Below, piece by piece: positions 20,216-33,400 of a stretch of DNA of 64,000 nucleotides; the first letter of the stretch is position 1, and every line of letters begins with the position of its first letter. Source of the DNA: Porodaedalea pini (taxonomy: Eukaryota; Basidiomycota; Agaricomycetes; Hymenochaetales; Hymenochaetaceae); assembly GCA_002794775.1 (NCBI GenBank), contig NBAY01000004.1, positions 1,240,001 to 1,304,000 on the forward strand, in the 5' to 3' direction. The translations under genes were made by a program, and so were the position numbers. The notes beneath the pieces are model-generated. The model did not search any database, was not told the DNA's origin, and saw only the letters and a program-made list of their open reading frames with translations.

Positions 20216-21685
20216 CTTTCTCTGGTTATAGATGTATAGAAGTTATTGGGAGAGTATTAGAGTGAGTACGTCTGAGAACGAGGTAATGTTTTGTGTGGCG
20301 GAATTGGGAGCAGTGCGTGCGGTCATTTATACGGAACAGTATGCCGCAGGATTGCGGCTTGCGCAACGTCGCCGGCACAATTGAAGCCCGGCTCGCCGAG
20401 ACGGAGCTGCTGAAGGTATGCGTGTGTGTCCGGCATCAGGTTCCAAATCGGGGAACTGGTCTGTAACGGACATTGCCGTGTGAAGAGCCGGAGTGACGAC
20501 GCCCGATGCCTTCGGATATCTGCCCGAGTCCTTTGAAAGCTGCATAAGAAGTATGACTACCGGCCTGAGTTCTATTTTTCAGCGCTGGGACGAGAGGGCG
20601 AGGTGGGGCAACACTTTCTAGAATGAAAGGAAAAGTAAGTGAAACTCGAAGCCAAATCACTTCGGTAATAAGCTCCACGCATGAAGATTAATCTCGGAAA
20701 AGGATTGCAAGACGCCTTTCAGTCTTGCAATCTCCATTCTACCGGTAGGCGGGCAAGAATTGGAAGTCCTGGAAGATTCCGAGCCGTAATTATCATGTCA
20801 GGGTGAAATAAAAATAAGAAAAAGCAGGAGCAGCTGGATGAACGAGTTACATACCCTGTAACATACCCTTTTCAACGTTTCCCGGAAGGCAAATAAGGAC
20901 CAATTTTATCTGATATTGTAGCACAATGTTCCGGAGTATTTCGTCCCAGTCACAAAGTGCATCGAATATACAGATCCACGGAACTTGAAGAAGGCTAGAT
21001 TTCGCTTTACTTCGCTGGCAGCGAGACCGACGAGACGAGCAGCTAGCCAGCACAAACGTGCGTTTGAGATGCTACATGCGAGCCAGTGACTCGCATGCAT
21101 GGCGACCTTCCAAGGGACGGTCACAATGAAGCTTGAGAGGACCTGCGTCTTGTGTTTCTTTAAGACGGCACTGGCAGCAGTCGCGGCAGTTCAATTAGAC
21201 AGTTAAATATTCCGTTGAGAAATACTGAAGGTGCAGAAAGTCAAGTGAATACAGCAAAGATCACTTGTATCAACTGGTCAATGGAGATTAAACCTGAAAA
21301 GTATGTGAAAGCGCTCTTCCATGAGGTGCAGCGTCCGGCAGAACAACTTTTGAGACGAGAAATCAAGGGCCCGCGGACAGACAACACGTGGGCGTGATCA
21401 ATGTGACAACTCGACCGCCTGCTAATTCTACCCTCATCGCCAGTGTGGACGTGCCCTTGAAGCATTCGTCGCCGTCACCCTTGTCTCTCTACCTCTACTC
21501 GTCGTGGTCAGTTACGGTCCTTGACCGCGTCTAATCTAACTCATCGTGCTCGGTTCGACGTATAACGACTTGGCGTCGACGCATCGGCAAGGCATTGACA
21601 CACCAAGGTCGCTAACTTATTCGTGCTTTAGCCGGCGCGCTCTATACTCAGTTTCGCTACCTTCACTCCTTCGTTGCTCTTTTCA
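20216..21685. other. Intergenic, divergent promoters
   Basis: 1.47 kb between the start of the minus-strand membrane protein and the start of the LIM-RhoGAP. No supported gene or RNA. A pyrimidine-rich leader precedes the RhoGAP start. Confidence 0.5.
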
Positions 21686-24600
21686 ATGGATCCTGTGCTG
21701 CCTGGTGGGGGACAACAACTGCAGCAACAACAGCAACAGCAGCAGCGTAGGGATTACCAGTCACAGCTGCAACAGCACAACGGACATCAGCTGGATGCTA
21801 TGCGATCGTCTCCGCCAGACTCCTCGGTTCGAACTCAGTCGAAACCGCACCCTCCGACTCGCTCGTCAACAGTTGGCTCCTCAAATGAGCTCGAGAAGAA
21901 ACATCTGCAATCCAGCTACGATTCGCATCCTCATGCGCGTAGTGAAGACCTGAATCACTCTCACTCGGATAACATGGCTTTGAGCGCAAGCCCGAACGGG
22001 AGCCCCATGCCTACCTTCCAGGCTCTCAGCCGACCGTTAACGCCGAATGACAGCCGGAGCGGTGCATCATCGTCCAACCACTCAGAGAATGGATCAGGAT
22101 GGGCAGACGACTCAACCCTCAAACGTCTGAGCGTGACATCGCTGTCCTCTGCGCCTTCAGCCGGCGGCTCCAAAGCCGTTAGCAGTACGTCCGGCGCTCC
22201 GACCCCTGGATCTACTACTTGTGCCGCTTGCTCGCTACCGTTGGAGGGTGCGTTCGTCAGGGCGTTGGGAAATGTCTGGCATCTTCCATGTTTCAAGTGT
22301 AGGGTGCGTCTTCGTCGTTTCTTTCAGATTTAGTCTCTTTACTTACTGTGCGGACGATTAGGACTGTGACGCTGTGGTCGCATCTAAGTTCTTTCCAATT
22401 GAGGGCCCCGACGGCAAACAACAGCCATTATGCGAACGAGATTACTTTCGCCGACTGAACCTCATCTGTGCCAAGTGTAGCCAGGCGTTAAGGGGAAGCT
22501 ATATTACAGCATGCAGTGAGTTCATTCGCGTTTCTTTTGAGCAGAATAACGAATGCCTTGCAGACAAAAAGTACCACGTTGAGCATTTTACGTGTTCGGT
22601 GTGCACGACTGTATTCGGTCCTCAGGACTCTTACTACGAGCACGAAAGTGACGTATACTGTCATTTTCATTACTCGACACGCTTCGCTACCAAATGTGCA
22701 GGCTGCAACAGCGCAATTTTGAAGCAATTTGTGGAAATCAACAGGAATAATCGCGACGAATGCTGGCATCCGGAATGTTACATGATTAATAAGGTTGGTC
22801 AAATTTACATTCTAAACAAGAATCGGTCTGACTCATAGGACCATTAGTTTTGGAATGTCAAAATTAGCTCAAGGAGACCTACAAGTTCTAATGCATCCGT
22901 GGTTGACGTCAGCGAGCCGGTGTGGAAAGAGGAAGAGGAGAAGGAGACAGCGCAATCGCTAAAGAACAAACAGGTGCGGATGGAGCAGCAAGTGTATCGT
23001 ATTTGGACGTGAGTTCCTATTTTCCTAAATGGTTTGAAATTAGCTTAAAGATCGACAGAGTTCTGTCGGCGTTTGAGGAGTCGAGTGCGGCTTGCATCTC
23101 TGACATGCTGAGACAAGTTAGCAACGGACAATACTTGGAGGCTATCCGTATGGCAGAAAAGTTTATCTTGCATGTCGAAGTTCTGTTTGCGACGATTGAC
23201 GACCTAGAGACATGTTTCTCGCGGCTAAATCTAAAAGGCATGCAGCTTCGTATCACTCGTGAGCCAAGTAAATGTACTAACCTGCGTGAAGGCATGTCAC
23301 ACGTCCGCGAAGCACGTCTTCTATGCCGGAAGACCGTTGATCTTTTCACACTCCTCTCGAAGCCCCAAGAGAGCCAAAAACGGACAGGCATGACCCAGGA
23401 GCTCCTAGCTCTCGTGACAGGTCTTGCTCACTACTTGAAGATCCTTATCCGCATAGCGCTCACAGGCAGCCTCAAGCTCGAGCGTGATCAATCAGTGCGA
23501 GAGGCAATGACCAGTTTCCTCGACAAGTTGCATCTGCTGGCTGTGGAAGGCGGCAACCCAGGCGCACGGCGAGTCATCCGAGGCGGCGAGAAGCATACAG
23601 GGGATCAGGGCGGTGCGGCCAGCACACAAGGTGTGACATACGGCTTCAAAAGCTTGGCCCCTGAGCTTGCAGGAGACTCACCGTTTAGTGAATCTCCCGA
23701 CTCTTCCGTACCGTTAACGGAGCGCCTATCGATCAAGCCTCCTTCAGATCTTTGTGTGAAGTGCGAAGCGACGGTGGAGGAAGACTGTGCTCGTCTTGGT
23801 ACGTATCAGCGCTGGCATTCTCAGTGTTTGCAATGCGCTACGTGTGGGAAGGCGTCTGCGCCGCCTGTTCCGAAGGAGACGCTGAAGGATCCCAGTGCCG
23901 ACGACAAAGAGGCTGCGCCGCCGAAAGTGTCCACTGCGCGACGTCCGCCTGCAAATGTCGATATCTTTGTATACGAACCGGAGACGGCAAAGGAGTCGCC
24001 GTATGGACCCGTTCCCACCGTGACATTGTGTCTGGATCACCAGCATACTGGATGCGTCGGGGGATTCCAGGCAGTGACAAGACTCGAGCAGTATGCATTC
24101 TTGCTGAACGTGGCACTGCGTCGACTGTCATACTTGCTGAAGAGGAGGGGTGTGCTGATCCCCCCTACATGTGAGTTGTGGATTGCAAATTCGGTCGGTA
24201 CTTCAAACTGACTGATTATTTTAAGCTTCGGCCGCCAGTCAACCTCAAGTGCACGATGGGCCTGAGCAGCAATCATATCGTGAATCCAGTGATATTATGC
24301 GAATGAAATCCGTTCACCTCGACCGTAAGATATCTGCAACCGCTCGCCTACCTAAGCGCTCGACGGTCGTAGAGTCACCATCAGGGAAGACAGCACAACC
24401 CACTAATGTCGCAAACGTCACAACTCAGCGAGGACTTGTCCCGTCTGCACAGGCGCAATCTGCGACGACCGCCGCCGCCCCGGCACGCCCACCTCGACCG
24501 GCTCAGTCACTTAATATGCATGGTTTACCATCCTCCCCGCTTCCACAGCAGCAGCAACAATCTCAGCCTGCTCGACCGCGTATAGCAGCCCCAGGTGCTC

Positions 24601-26523
24601 TGTTCGATGACAAGGGCCAGGTGTTCCGTCCAGGCTTTGCTCGCAACAACACAGGCGTCATGATTGTTGATGACTCTGCTCCAAATTCGCCGTCGGTAGG
24701 CGCTGAAGAGCCACCATTAGCCGCTCCGGACGATGGGATCACACTTGCTGACATCCCCCAGCTTATTGAGGCGGAGGAAGCACGCAAGCAACACCGAGCG
24801 CTGCCGTCTCAGAGCACCATTCCGCTGATTGCGGAACTAACACCGCTGGAGCTGATGATTGTCAAACATGCCGCACTTCTGGCGCTGAGTCGTTCGCCTC
24901 TGAAGAACGAATTTGAACTCGACGATCTTTTGGAATTTATCGAAGTCAAGAAGGGCGGCTTCTGGAACAAGTTTTTCAAGAAGGACAAGCAGAAGAAAGG
25001 CCAGTCTTTTTTTGCCACTTCGGACATACGGTTGCTGATGTCACCTCTACTTTCAGGTGTTTTTGGCGTCCCGTTAGAGATACTCCTTGAGAAGGAAGCT
25101 GCCGACTCTGTTCTTGGGGCCTCACGCGCAAGCCTAAGGGTACCGAGCTTCATCGACGATGTCATCTCCGCGATGCGACAGATGGGTAAGTTCATTTGTC
25201 GTTACGGTCTGGTTTGGACACTCAAGATTTCGTTATATCAGATATGTCTGTCGAAGGCATTTTCCGCAAGAATGGAAACATTCGGAGATTAAATGAGCTG
25301 ACAGAAGCGATCGATCGTGATCCATCATCTGTTGATCTTACCCAAGACAATCCTGTGCAGCTTGCGGCTTTGCTAAAGAAATTCTTGAAGTCTCTTCCCG
25401 AGCCGTTGATGACCTACAAACTCTATCGCTTGTTCATGGCTGCCGAAAGTGAGTAATGGCACTTTCCCCTAAGCTTTTGTCCGGATACTCACGCAGTTTG
25501 TTAGACTTGACAAATGAGGCTGAACGGAAGCGGTGTCTCCACCTTGTGATGCTATTACTACCCAAGGGTAATCGAGATACAGTGGAGGTTCTCTTTACTT
25601 TCCTCAAATGGGTAGCGTCCTTCTCGCACGTCGACGAGGAGACTGGGAACAGAATGGATCTGCACAACCTCGCAACAGTGATCAGCCCCAATATCTTCCG
25701 CAGTTCTCCTTCGAAGGGCACCGATACAGTTCGAGTAGAGAGTTTTGAAAGCATCCGCGTCATGGACTCCCTCCTTGAGCATCAAGATGAGTTTTATCTT
25801 GTCCCAGAGGACTTTTTGCCCCTCCTGCGCGACCAGGATTATTTCGGAGGTGCATTGGAACTGCCCAGCAAAGAGTTTTTAAAGAAATGCGAGGCATACC
25901 ACCGTGTGCGCACGAATGGCCGAACGCCCCAGGGATTGACCTCACCGATATTAGGTACAACCAATGCAGGTTCATTCGTAATGGTGCCTAGCGGAAGTGG
26001 AGGCTTTGCAAATATGACCCGAGACACGAGCGATCCACGTTTAGCGACCCAGCGGTCTGATCCTTCCATGGCGCGAGGGCGGCAGCCATATGCTGAGCCG
26101 GGAACACCCGCTACTGCAACGCGGAATGGGTATTTCAGTCAGGATCGCGGACAAGGTCAATCGGGCTCGGGCTCTCCGTCTGAACAGCCACCGCCGCCCA
26201 TTCGGAATGGGTACTCATCGCGTCAGCAGTCCCCACAGCCTCAGCTGCGATTGCCTCACCAACCATTTTCGCATCCAGGGACTAATGGGCCTTTGCCCAC
26301 AATGCAATCTTTTGGGTACGTCGCGCAGGATCACGAGCGGCCTGGAGGACAGCAGCAGCAGTGGATGCCGCCGATGGCTGTATCTGGTCCAGCCCCACAA
26401 CAGGGCCAGGGGCCCGCATTCGCGCCGAGCACCTCTCCTCGGTCGTATACCCCTCGAAGCAGCGGTGAACACGCACGAAGCAACTTTGCGTCTCCAAACG
26501 GCCACGTGCCGCCACGGACTTGA
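21686..26523 (+). CDS. LIM-domain Rho GTPase-activating protein, 1,491 aa
   Basis: Eight exons: 21686-22303, 22362-22515, 22564-22793, 22848-23008, 23044-24170, 24226-25185, 25242-25448 and 25505-26523, all phase-consistent. After a Gln/Ser-rich N-terminus there are two adjacent LIM zinc fingers (CAACSLPLEG from about residue 177; CAKCSQALRG from about 237). A third LIM-like region with a long insert starts near residue 625 (CVKCEATVEEDC, CLQCATCGKA). A RhoGAP domain spans about residues 1040-1240, with the arginine finger in GIFRKNG. The C-terminus is disordered and Pro/Gln-rich. The layout resembles yeast Lrg1 and Rga1/Rga2, which switch off Rho1 or Cdc42 at growth sites. The exact GTPase cannot be told. 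Confidence 0.92.
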
Positions 26524-27383
26524 CTTCAGCTACTTCAGTCTGAAGGATGGCTCGTGCTATTTGATTTGCTGACTCCGCGTGGGACTTTTCTGCACATTCC
26601 TTCTCTCACTTTTCTTTTTTCTTTTTACAAACGGCCTGTCCGCATATCTGTATTTTTTGAACATCAATGATCTTATCTCGTCTTTCTGACCTTCAAATTG
26701 GACTTTTACCCTCTTTCCTCATCGTTTCGCACAATACCCCTGAACCAGCTGTCGCACTCATTTTTTCTTGGTTGCGTTGTTTTACTGTACGTATCCAAGT
26801 TTGCCCATCCTCTCTTTACTCCCCTTCTTTGAGTAATCATCAATATGCGTCGATGTGTGTTTATTTCTTATCTTCGCGGGTTCATCGAGGGATATTTGCT
26901 ACACAACATAATAGCCTGGTGTTGTACATTAATTGAACGTTGTCAGGATCCCGTATCGCTACCTTGCGTAGGACTTACATACAAGCTAAGAATCTAGAGC
27001 TAAAAGTTCGAGTATGCTCACGCATGCGGAGTTTGACTTTGGTAAAGACGCGACGCGACGCATCACGTGACACTATCGGGCTAGTCCCAAATTATTGTTA
27101 ATATTGTCAATTTGTTAATTTATTTTCTTCGATCACCTCGGAGCTTGCAGCAACCCATTGAGAGCATCGCTTTTGGCTGCAGATAGATAGCCCCAAGATA
27201 AATCGATGTCTCATGACAAGCATCTGATGGACATCGTGCTGAGACTTGTCGCATCGTAAGGAGTACAGGGTCATGGCATGCTGCATTACTAATGCTACTT
27301 AATACAACCTGATAACATAACTGGCGGTCATCACGATGCGTGCAGCAAAGCGGAGGCAGAAGATATGCGAGGATAGAGAGCAT
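26524..27383. other. Intergenic, convergent 3' flanks
   Basis: Pyrimidine-rich 3' flank of the RhoGAP gene, then AT-rich sequence. A short GACGCGACGCGACGCATC motif lies near 27050, followed by CACGTGAC. No supported gene. Confidence 0.5.
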
Positions 27384-27849
27384 TTAGTCGAAGAGGCCGA
27401 AGCCCATGTCATCGTCGGACTCCTCCTGTAAAGACCATAGTCAAACATCGTATCCTCTACGAATGTATTGGCAGAACGTACCTTCTCTTCTTCCTTCTTC
27501 TCTTCCTCTTTGGGAGCTTCGGCAGCAGCAGCACCGCCCGCCGCGCCGCCAGAAGGAGCCGCAGCGACAGCGCCACCCGACGGAACCTGCATGAAATGTA
27601 AACAAATAAGCGCTCTCCTCTTATACGATACTAGGATAGATAGACGATAATGCGTACGGAGGCGAACTTAGAAGAACCCTCGGAGATGAGCTCGCCGATG
27701 TCCCTGCCCTCAAGCTCGGAGAGGAGCTTGGAGAGGCGGTCCTCGTCGACCTCGACACCGACGGAGCCGAGAACGCTCTTGATGTCGTCGGCAGTCGGGG
27801 ACGCCTTGCCGCCGGTCTGGAGAAGGAGGTACGCAGCAATGTAACGCAT
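27384..27849 (-). CDS. RPP2: 60S acidic ribosomal protein P2, 112 aa
   Basis: Exons 27658-27849, 27482-27586 and 27384-27425 total 339 nt. The N-terminus [14 protein letters not shown] and the [20 protein letters not shown] segment are typical of P2, not P1. An Ala/Gly-rich hinge and an acidic stretch follow, ending in the conserved [13 protein letters not shown] tail. That tail binds elongation factors at the ribosomal stalk. The usual family length is about 110 aa. The start is the Met that begins the conserved N-terminus; the upstream open frame is leader. A divergent ribosomal gene (uS19) starts 373 bp away. Confidence 0.97.
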
Positions 27850-28222
27850 TTCTTGTTGCAAGTTATTAGCTGCGTGAGTCTGCCGGACTTTGGCACGAGA
27901 TGCTTACTTTTAGGTGTTAGTGACGGTTTAACGAAATGGGCAGCCGCAAATCGCTGCAACAATATTAGACCTCAACCAGAAGCACTCAGACCGACGAAAC
28001 GTGCTCACTTTTAATCCCTATGGGAAGACTTGAGGATTCTGCCCGTGAGGAAGTGTTATGGAAAGTGGACGATCTCAAAAACATTCGAGGTACTTAGAAT
28101 TTCTAAATATGGTAATGCTATACAGCACCTCACCTGCGATCACACTCTGACAGCTCGTCGCTGTTCACGCCGTCTGTCCACGCTCTCAGTCTCACTCCTC
28201 AGAAAAAGGCAGCTAGCATAAC
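27850..28222. promoter_or_regulatory. Divergent promoter interval between P2 and uS19 genes
   Basis: 373 bp between two ribosomal protein starts on opposite strands. Such a layout would allow shared control. I see no certain binding motif. Possible leader introns on either side were not resolved. Confidence 0.5.
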
Positions 28223-29055
28223 ATGGTTCGTTGCAGATGAAGTATATATGCTGTCGCTGGTATTTGACATCTTTACTGCTTTTCTCCAGGCTGATTCCGA
28301 AGTTACCGACCCGACCGTCGCCGCTGAGCTCAAGAAGAGGAGGACGTTCCGTACCTTCTCCTACCGTGGTGTTGAGCTCGAGAAGCTCTTGGATTTGAAA
28401 AATGAGGATGTACGTGTCTTGTTGTCTTTCATTCTTTGTTGCATTTTTGACCGACAATCTTTCATAGTTCGTTGAGGTATGAATATTACGATCCGCTTAC
28501 TTGCACGGTTGCTCAGCTTGATGGTACATCCGTGAAGCTCGTCCATGCCCGCGCTCGCCGTCGGTTCCTGCGTGGATTGAAGAAGCGCCCGATGGGTCTC
28601 ATCAAGAAGCTGCGCAAGGCTAAGAAGGCCGCGCCGCCGAACGAGAAGCCCGCCGTCGTGAAGACGCACTTGCGCGACATGATCGTGGTGCCAGAGATGA
28701 TTGGCTCGGTTGTTGGCATCTACAACGGCAAGGTCTTCAACTCGGTCGAGATCAAGCCTGAGATGACCGGACACTACCTCGCCGAGTTCTCGTGCTCGTA
28801 CAAGCCCGTCAAGCACGGTCGCCCGGGTGTGAGTCTTAATCTCCTTGTTTTATATATGGATCTTTTTTGCTCATTTCCAGCGTTTAGATTGGTGCTACTC
28901 ACTGTGAGTCAAAGCGGCTTGGTACTTTCGCATGCTTCACTGACATTCGTCTCCTTGCTATTACCGCATTTAGCCTCTCGCTTGTGAGTATTTCGGCATT
29001 TGTTACGGCAAAGACAAACTTACTGATTCTTCGCGTTAGCATCCCTCTGAAGTAG
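28223..29055 (+). CDS. RPS15: 40S ribosomal protein S15 (uS19), 154 aa
   Basis: Seven exons: 28223-28225 (ATG only), 28290-28409, 28468-28476, 28538-28828, 28888-28903, 28974-28983 and 29040-29055; total 465 nt. The protein shows the uS19 signatures [39 protein letters not shown] and the C-terminal ATHSSRFIPLK. It belongs to the head of the small subunit. Three coding exons are only 9, 16 and 10 nt. An alternative acceptor at 28516/28517 would add seven in-frame residues (LDGTSVK) not seen in the family, so the downstream acceptor is preferred. Confidence 0.95.
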
Positions 29056-30438
29056 ACTCCATTACACCGCCTGTTATTTTTTCCGTTCTTTATCCATGTT
29101 GCCTACAAATATGCCTCCCCCAAAATGACATGCATATGTGTACTGAGCCCAACTACAATAGGCGTTTTTTAAAGTGCAGCGACACCCACATACACATACA
29201 ATATGCGCTCAGAAGACGGACCAAAGATCTGTTGATGTTATAAACCGAGCGGCTGGAGCTACTAGTGAATTTTACAAAATTAAGTAACGACCGTTCGCGG
29301 ACAGCTTCCCAGATCTGAGAGATTCAAACCTGAAGGACCGGACCAATTAGTTCGTTTATCGTGTGGATCGGAGGGATGAGGAATCCTGGTTCCGAAAGGA
29401 AGAGAGAATTGCGAGACGGGCCGCTGGTTTTAAGTGGAATTGAATCAGATCAGAAAGGATGTGGGAGAAAGCAGAGTAGCGTTTGGGTTGAGAAGACTCG
29501 AGTACGGTGGGTGGCAACGGTTTCAGGATGAAGCGGATAGTTCCATCAGTCAAATCGATGTGACTGTACAATTGCTAGACCAAGTGGTGACCAATGAGCG
29601 CTCGATATCAATGACGAGGTCGTTATCGTAATTCCACCATCCTTGACGAGCATTTCTTTGCGGAGCAACACACGTAAGTAGCGGACTCGGATGCTTCATA
29701 TAATCCAACATGATGTCCACAACGTGATCGGACGGGGATCTTGTTGCGTAGCTCAGGCTTGCGATGCATCGATGTACTCAGCGGCGGTCGTCGTGAGAGC
29801 CACCCGCATTAATATTCATGTCGCCCTTCAGATGAATGTTCGAGTACAACGCGACCCGAGAGCAGGCAGATCCGATCCTTCGCACAATGCTTGGGTTTTC
29901 TGTATGGATGGCGCGATGTCGAGGATAGCGACGGCGAACTTGTCCAGATCGGCGTCTGCTGTAACCCTGTTCGTAAACCATACTATGTATTACTATCAGT
30001 TTATATTTCATTTTCTCATACAAGGTCCCCGCAGTCACACTAGTACTAGTGGTAACGCGCTTTGTCACGAGCCCAATGCAAATAAATATGAGTATTTATA
30101 TTCATTTGATTTCATCGAGCTTGCTTGCCGCAAGTTCCCAAGTTCCCCCGGACGAACCGCCGGGTTAGCGTCATGCGAAAAAAGATTGACGGGGGTCACA
30201 GGCACGCCCCGCGGCGCATACTTCGGCATGGGTATTGCCGACTCACGCGGAAAATGGAAATAAACTGTTAGATTTCGTGAACGGGATTGCAATGTATGAG
30301 CTAACTGTCACTTGTGCTTCGACTACCATGTCGTCCACTCCTCCATTTCTCCAGCTCCTCTGATTTCTATTTTTTCTGCTTACTTCGCCGCCGGCTCCCT
30401 CGTTCTCTAATTCCCCCCATCTCCCTGGGCCTGCGCTT
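29056..30438. other. Intergenic, 1.4 kb
   Basis: Open frames exist on both strands (for example 29691-30263 on plus and 29356-29571 on minus), but none has recognisable domains, coding-like composition or partner exons. The last ~130 bp before the transcription-factor start are pyrimidine-rich, as in a leader. Confidence 0.45.
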
Positions 30439-33400
30439 ATGGACAGACCCGTAGCTGCATCGCAGCGAAGTCAGAGTCGGACGCGGACGCCCCGCGATAC
30501 AAATGACTCCGAGCACGTAGAGCTCTCAGACGTACAGTCCATGCGTGCTGCAGTATTCAAGGGTCCGAAGCGCAAACGTCTCGTAAAGGTATTCCGTATT
30601 ACTATGACCCTTCGCTTTCAATATTTATCTGTTAATACCCGTCTTTCGTCCGCTTGTCTAGGCCTGCAATCCTTGCCACAAGAGCAAGCGCCGCTGCGAT
30701 GGGACTGGTGAGACACCTTTTTTTCTATTCTCTATAAGGACCTTAAGTTCGACAAAAAAAATCCTTTCGCATTCAGCGCCTTGCAGCAATTGGTCAGCTA
30801 TTTTCCATGACATTTAAGCACTTTATCATTCATTATAAAATCCTTCCTTGCGGTCAGCTATTATGCTTCCAAGGACTGTACTTACACCGACTCCACCGGG
30901 AGACCCGTCCCCGCGCCCAATGCATTGCGGCCGGATATCATTCTTGGCCAACCAAACGCGACTGCTCACAGCCCCACGAGCATCAATATATCAGCGCCAG
31001 ATGCTGCCTCGGGCTCGTACCCACCTCCGGAATCACTCCACTCTCGGTCGGGGGTTCAGCATTCCGAAGCATCCCTGTCAGTCAGCACCGCTGTACCTGG
31101 ACCATCGTTTTTCGTTGCAAATCGCTCCTTTGAGATGTCGGCTCACGACTTGCTCGACGACATATCTCAAACCCGCGGTAGTCTTCGCCATGATCTACCG
31201 CACGACCATCCGCCACCGTGCAAGCGCCTGAAGAATGATCCAGACACATCCGATAGGCAAGACGCATTTAGCCCGCAATTACCAGATCCCCTAGCACTGG
31301 TGGATCAGCCAGTTTTGGCTTGGTTAGTGTAGAAGGTGCTATCTACAAACGTGCGGATGGGACGGTCACGTCTGGCGACTTTCACAAACACGTCGTCCGC
31401 GAGCTTGTCAATCGTAAGTCCTAAATTTTTTCTCTCTTGAGACGCCGTATATTGTCCCCAGATGTCGGCCGATAAATTGTACGCCTTCGACAACTTCGCT
31501 CCAAGCCACTGACATTGCTCCGTACACGGCGCATGATGGTTGCTGGCCACTTCTTCCTACGCTTACTGTTAATGATGGAAGCTCTGATATTTCTCATTTC
31601 TTTTTCTGTCTATGGGTTTCATGTCCCTTCCTAAGGCGGATGGATCTATGCCAACACCGCTGACACTTTTTTTGTCCCTTAGTCTTTTTCGCTCACTGCC
31701 ATCCTCATCGCCTGATCATTCATTCCGCGTCCTTCCACGCGGATCTCTGCCGCAACCGCGTCCCCCCTTACCTTCTCAACGCCATCTGCGCGGTCTCAGC
31801 ACCCCTGTCCCAAAACCCACTCGTCCGCATGACTCCTATTCGTGAGTCTGGACAGAGATTCGCGGACGCGGCACTTGCAGCACTTTTCGATGCGGAAGGT
31901 CAGTTGATGGTGACAGGAGTGGAAGTCGCACAGGCTCTCGTGTTGGTTCAGACGTACAAGATGTACAAGGAGGGCAGCATGCAAGCCGATCTAGGGCTGT
32001 ACGGTATGTTATGGAAAGCAATTTCGGCCATTTTCACTTACATGAAAACGACTTTTAGACCTGGCTCTTCGTATACTCCATTCGCGACGCGTACTTGAAA
32101 CGGGTAGTCTTGCTGCCGACGCTGCATCACCTTCCCCAGATGAGTTGTACGCACGCGCTATTCAGCGAGAAAGTGCGCGTCGTACTTTTTGGCTGATACA
32201 TATGGTCGAGCTACTTGGAGCAGTGTTCACTCAGCGTCCAACCATGTACAACAAGGACGACTTGGCTGGCGTCCGCTTACCATGCGATGAAGCAAGCTTC
32301 GATTTGGCCTTGGAACTCCCACCAGGTGAATTCCCAGCTCTTAGTTTTTTTTTTCTATCTCGCCTAACGTGTAGATAGATCGAGCAGAATACCTCGACTC
32401 TCCTGCGTTGAAAACGAGCGATACATCGGAGTTTGGGCATGTCATTCGCATTGCAACTGTCCTTCTCGATATCGAACGCAATAATCTGAATTGTAAGTTA
32501 ATCCTCTCATCTGCCATCTGCCAGAAGTGTCTGACATCTTCGGTACTACTCATACAGCTCCGGACCCGCAGGCAGTATTGAACTGCGAACAACAGCTCGA
32601 GGTAACTTTGTTTTTGATCACCTTCCCCGCTATCTTCTGATCAATGGTCTCTTTATCACTTTATCCGATTCTTTCGTGCCGCGTGACCCTCTCACCACTC
32701 CTATTATTTCATGGTTGTGTCGTAATTGGAACTGTGTCCCGGGTGGCGCTTTATATGCTCCTAGCAATGGGTTATCAGTCTTTCGGACCATCTAAAATAC
32801 AGCCCCGAGAACCTCCAGGAGCAGCTCTCGCTTTGGGAAACGGGTTCAAACACTAGCACATGGTGCTACTGCTTCATGCACATCCTACATGCATGCTCCG
32901 TCTTGGCTCTCAGCAGCGTGAGTTTCCTTTTTTATTCGGCTTTGCCCATGCTTCCGTGCGTCCGCCTATCTACCTCTCGTGGCGTCCGCGTGGCCATCCG
33001 CTTATTCTGTTTGACTTCGCGGCCTTTTTTCATTTCCCCTAACAAGGAAATCTTACGAAAGTAATTTAGGTCCGAAGGCGTTTAGGCCAAACCCCTTGCC
33101 GCGATCATGAAAGCGTGCTGACAGCATTTCCCGTTATAATTAACGCGCTAGGTCCTCGAGCGCGGAACAGCATTCTAAGTACGTCCACTAGCCCGTTCCC
33201 CCCATCTGCATCCCGAAGATAAGACGACTAAAAATGTATTGACAATAACTGAAGTGGGGAGCGTTCTCTGGCTACAATACTGCGGCCCGCACGCAGCCAA
33301 TTACAACAGCTCAAGCGTCGAACCCACTGATAGCTCGCTCGACACGTCCGGTGCATCTGCACAATCACGCGAGGAGGGAATACCCGCGAGTGTCCTTGTG

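Noticed and set aside
29356..29640. Minus-strand frame with a protein-like segment
   Set aside because: Short, no start context and no neighbouring exons that extend it. Left as intergenic.
29691..30263. Open frame of 190 codons on the plus strand
   Set aside because: No recognisable domain, mixed low-complexity content, and no splice partners. Long frames arise by chance in GC-balanced intergenic DNA.
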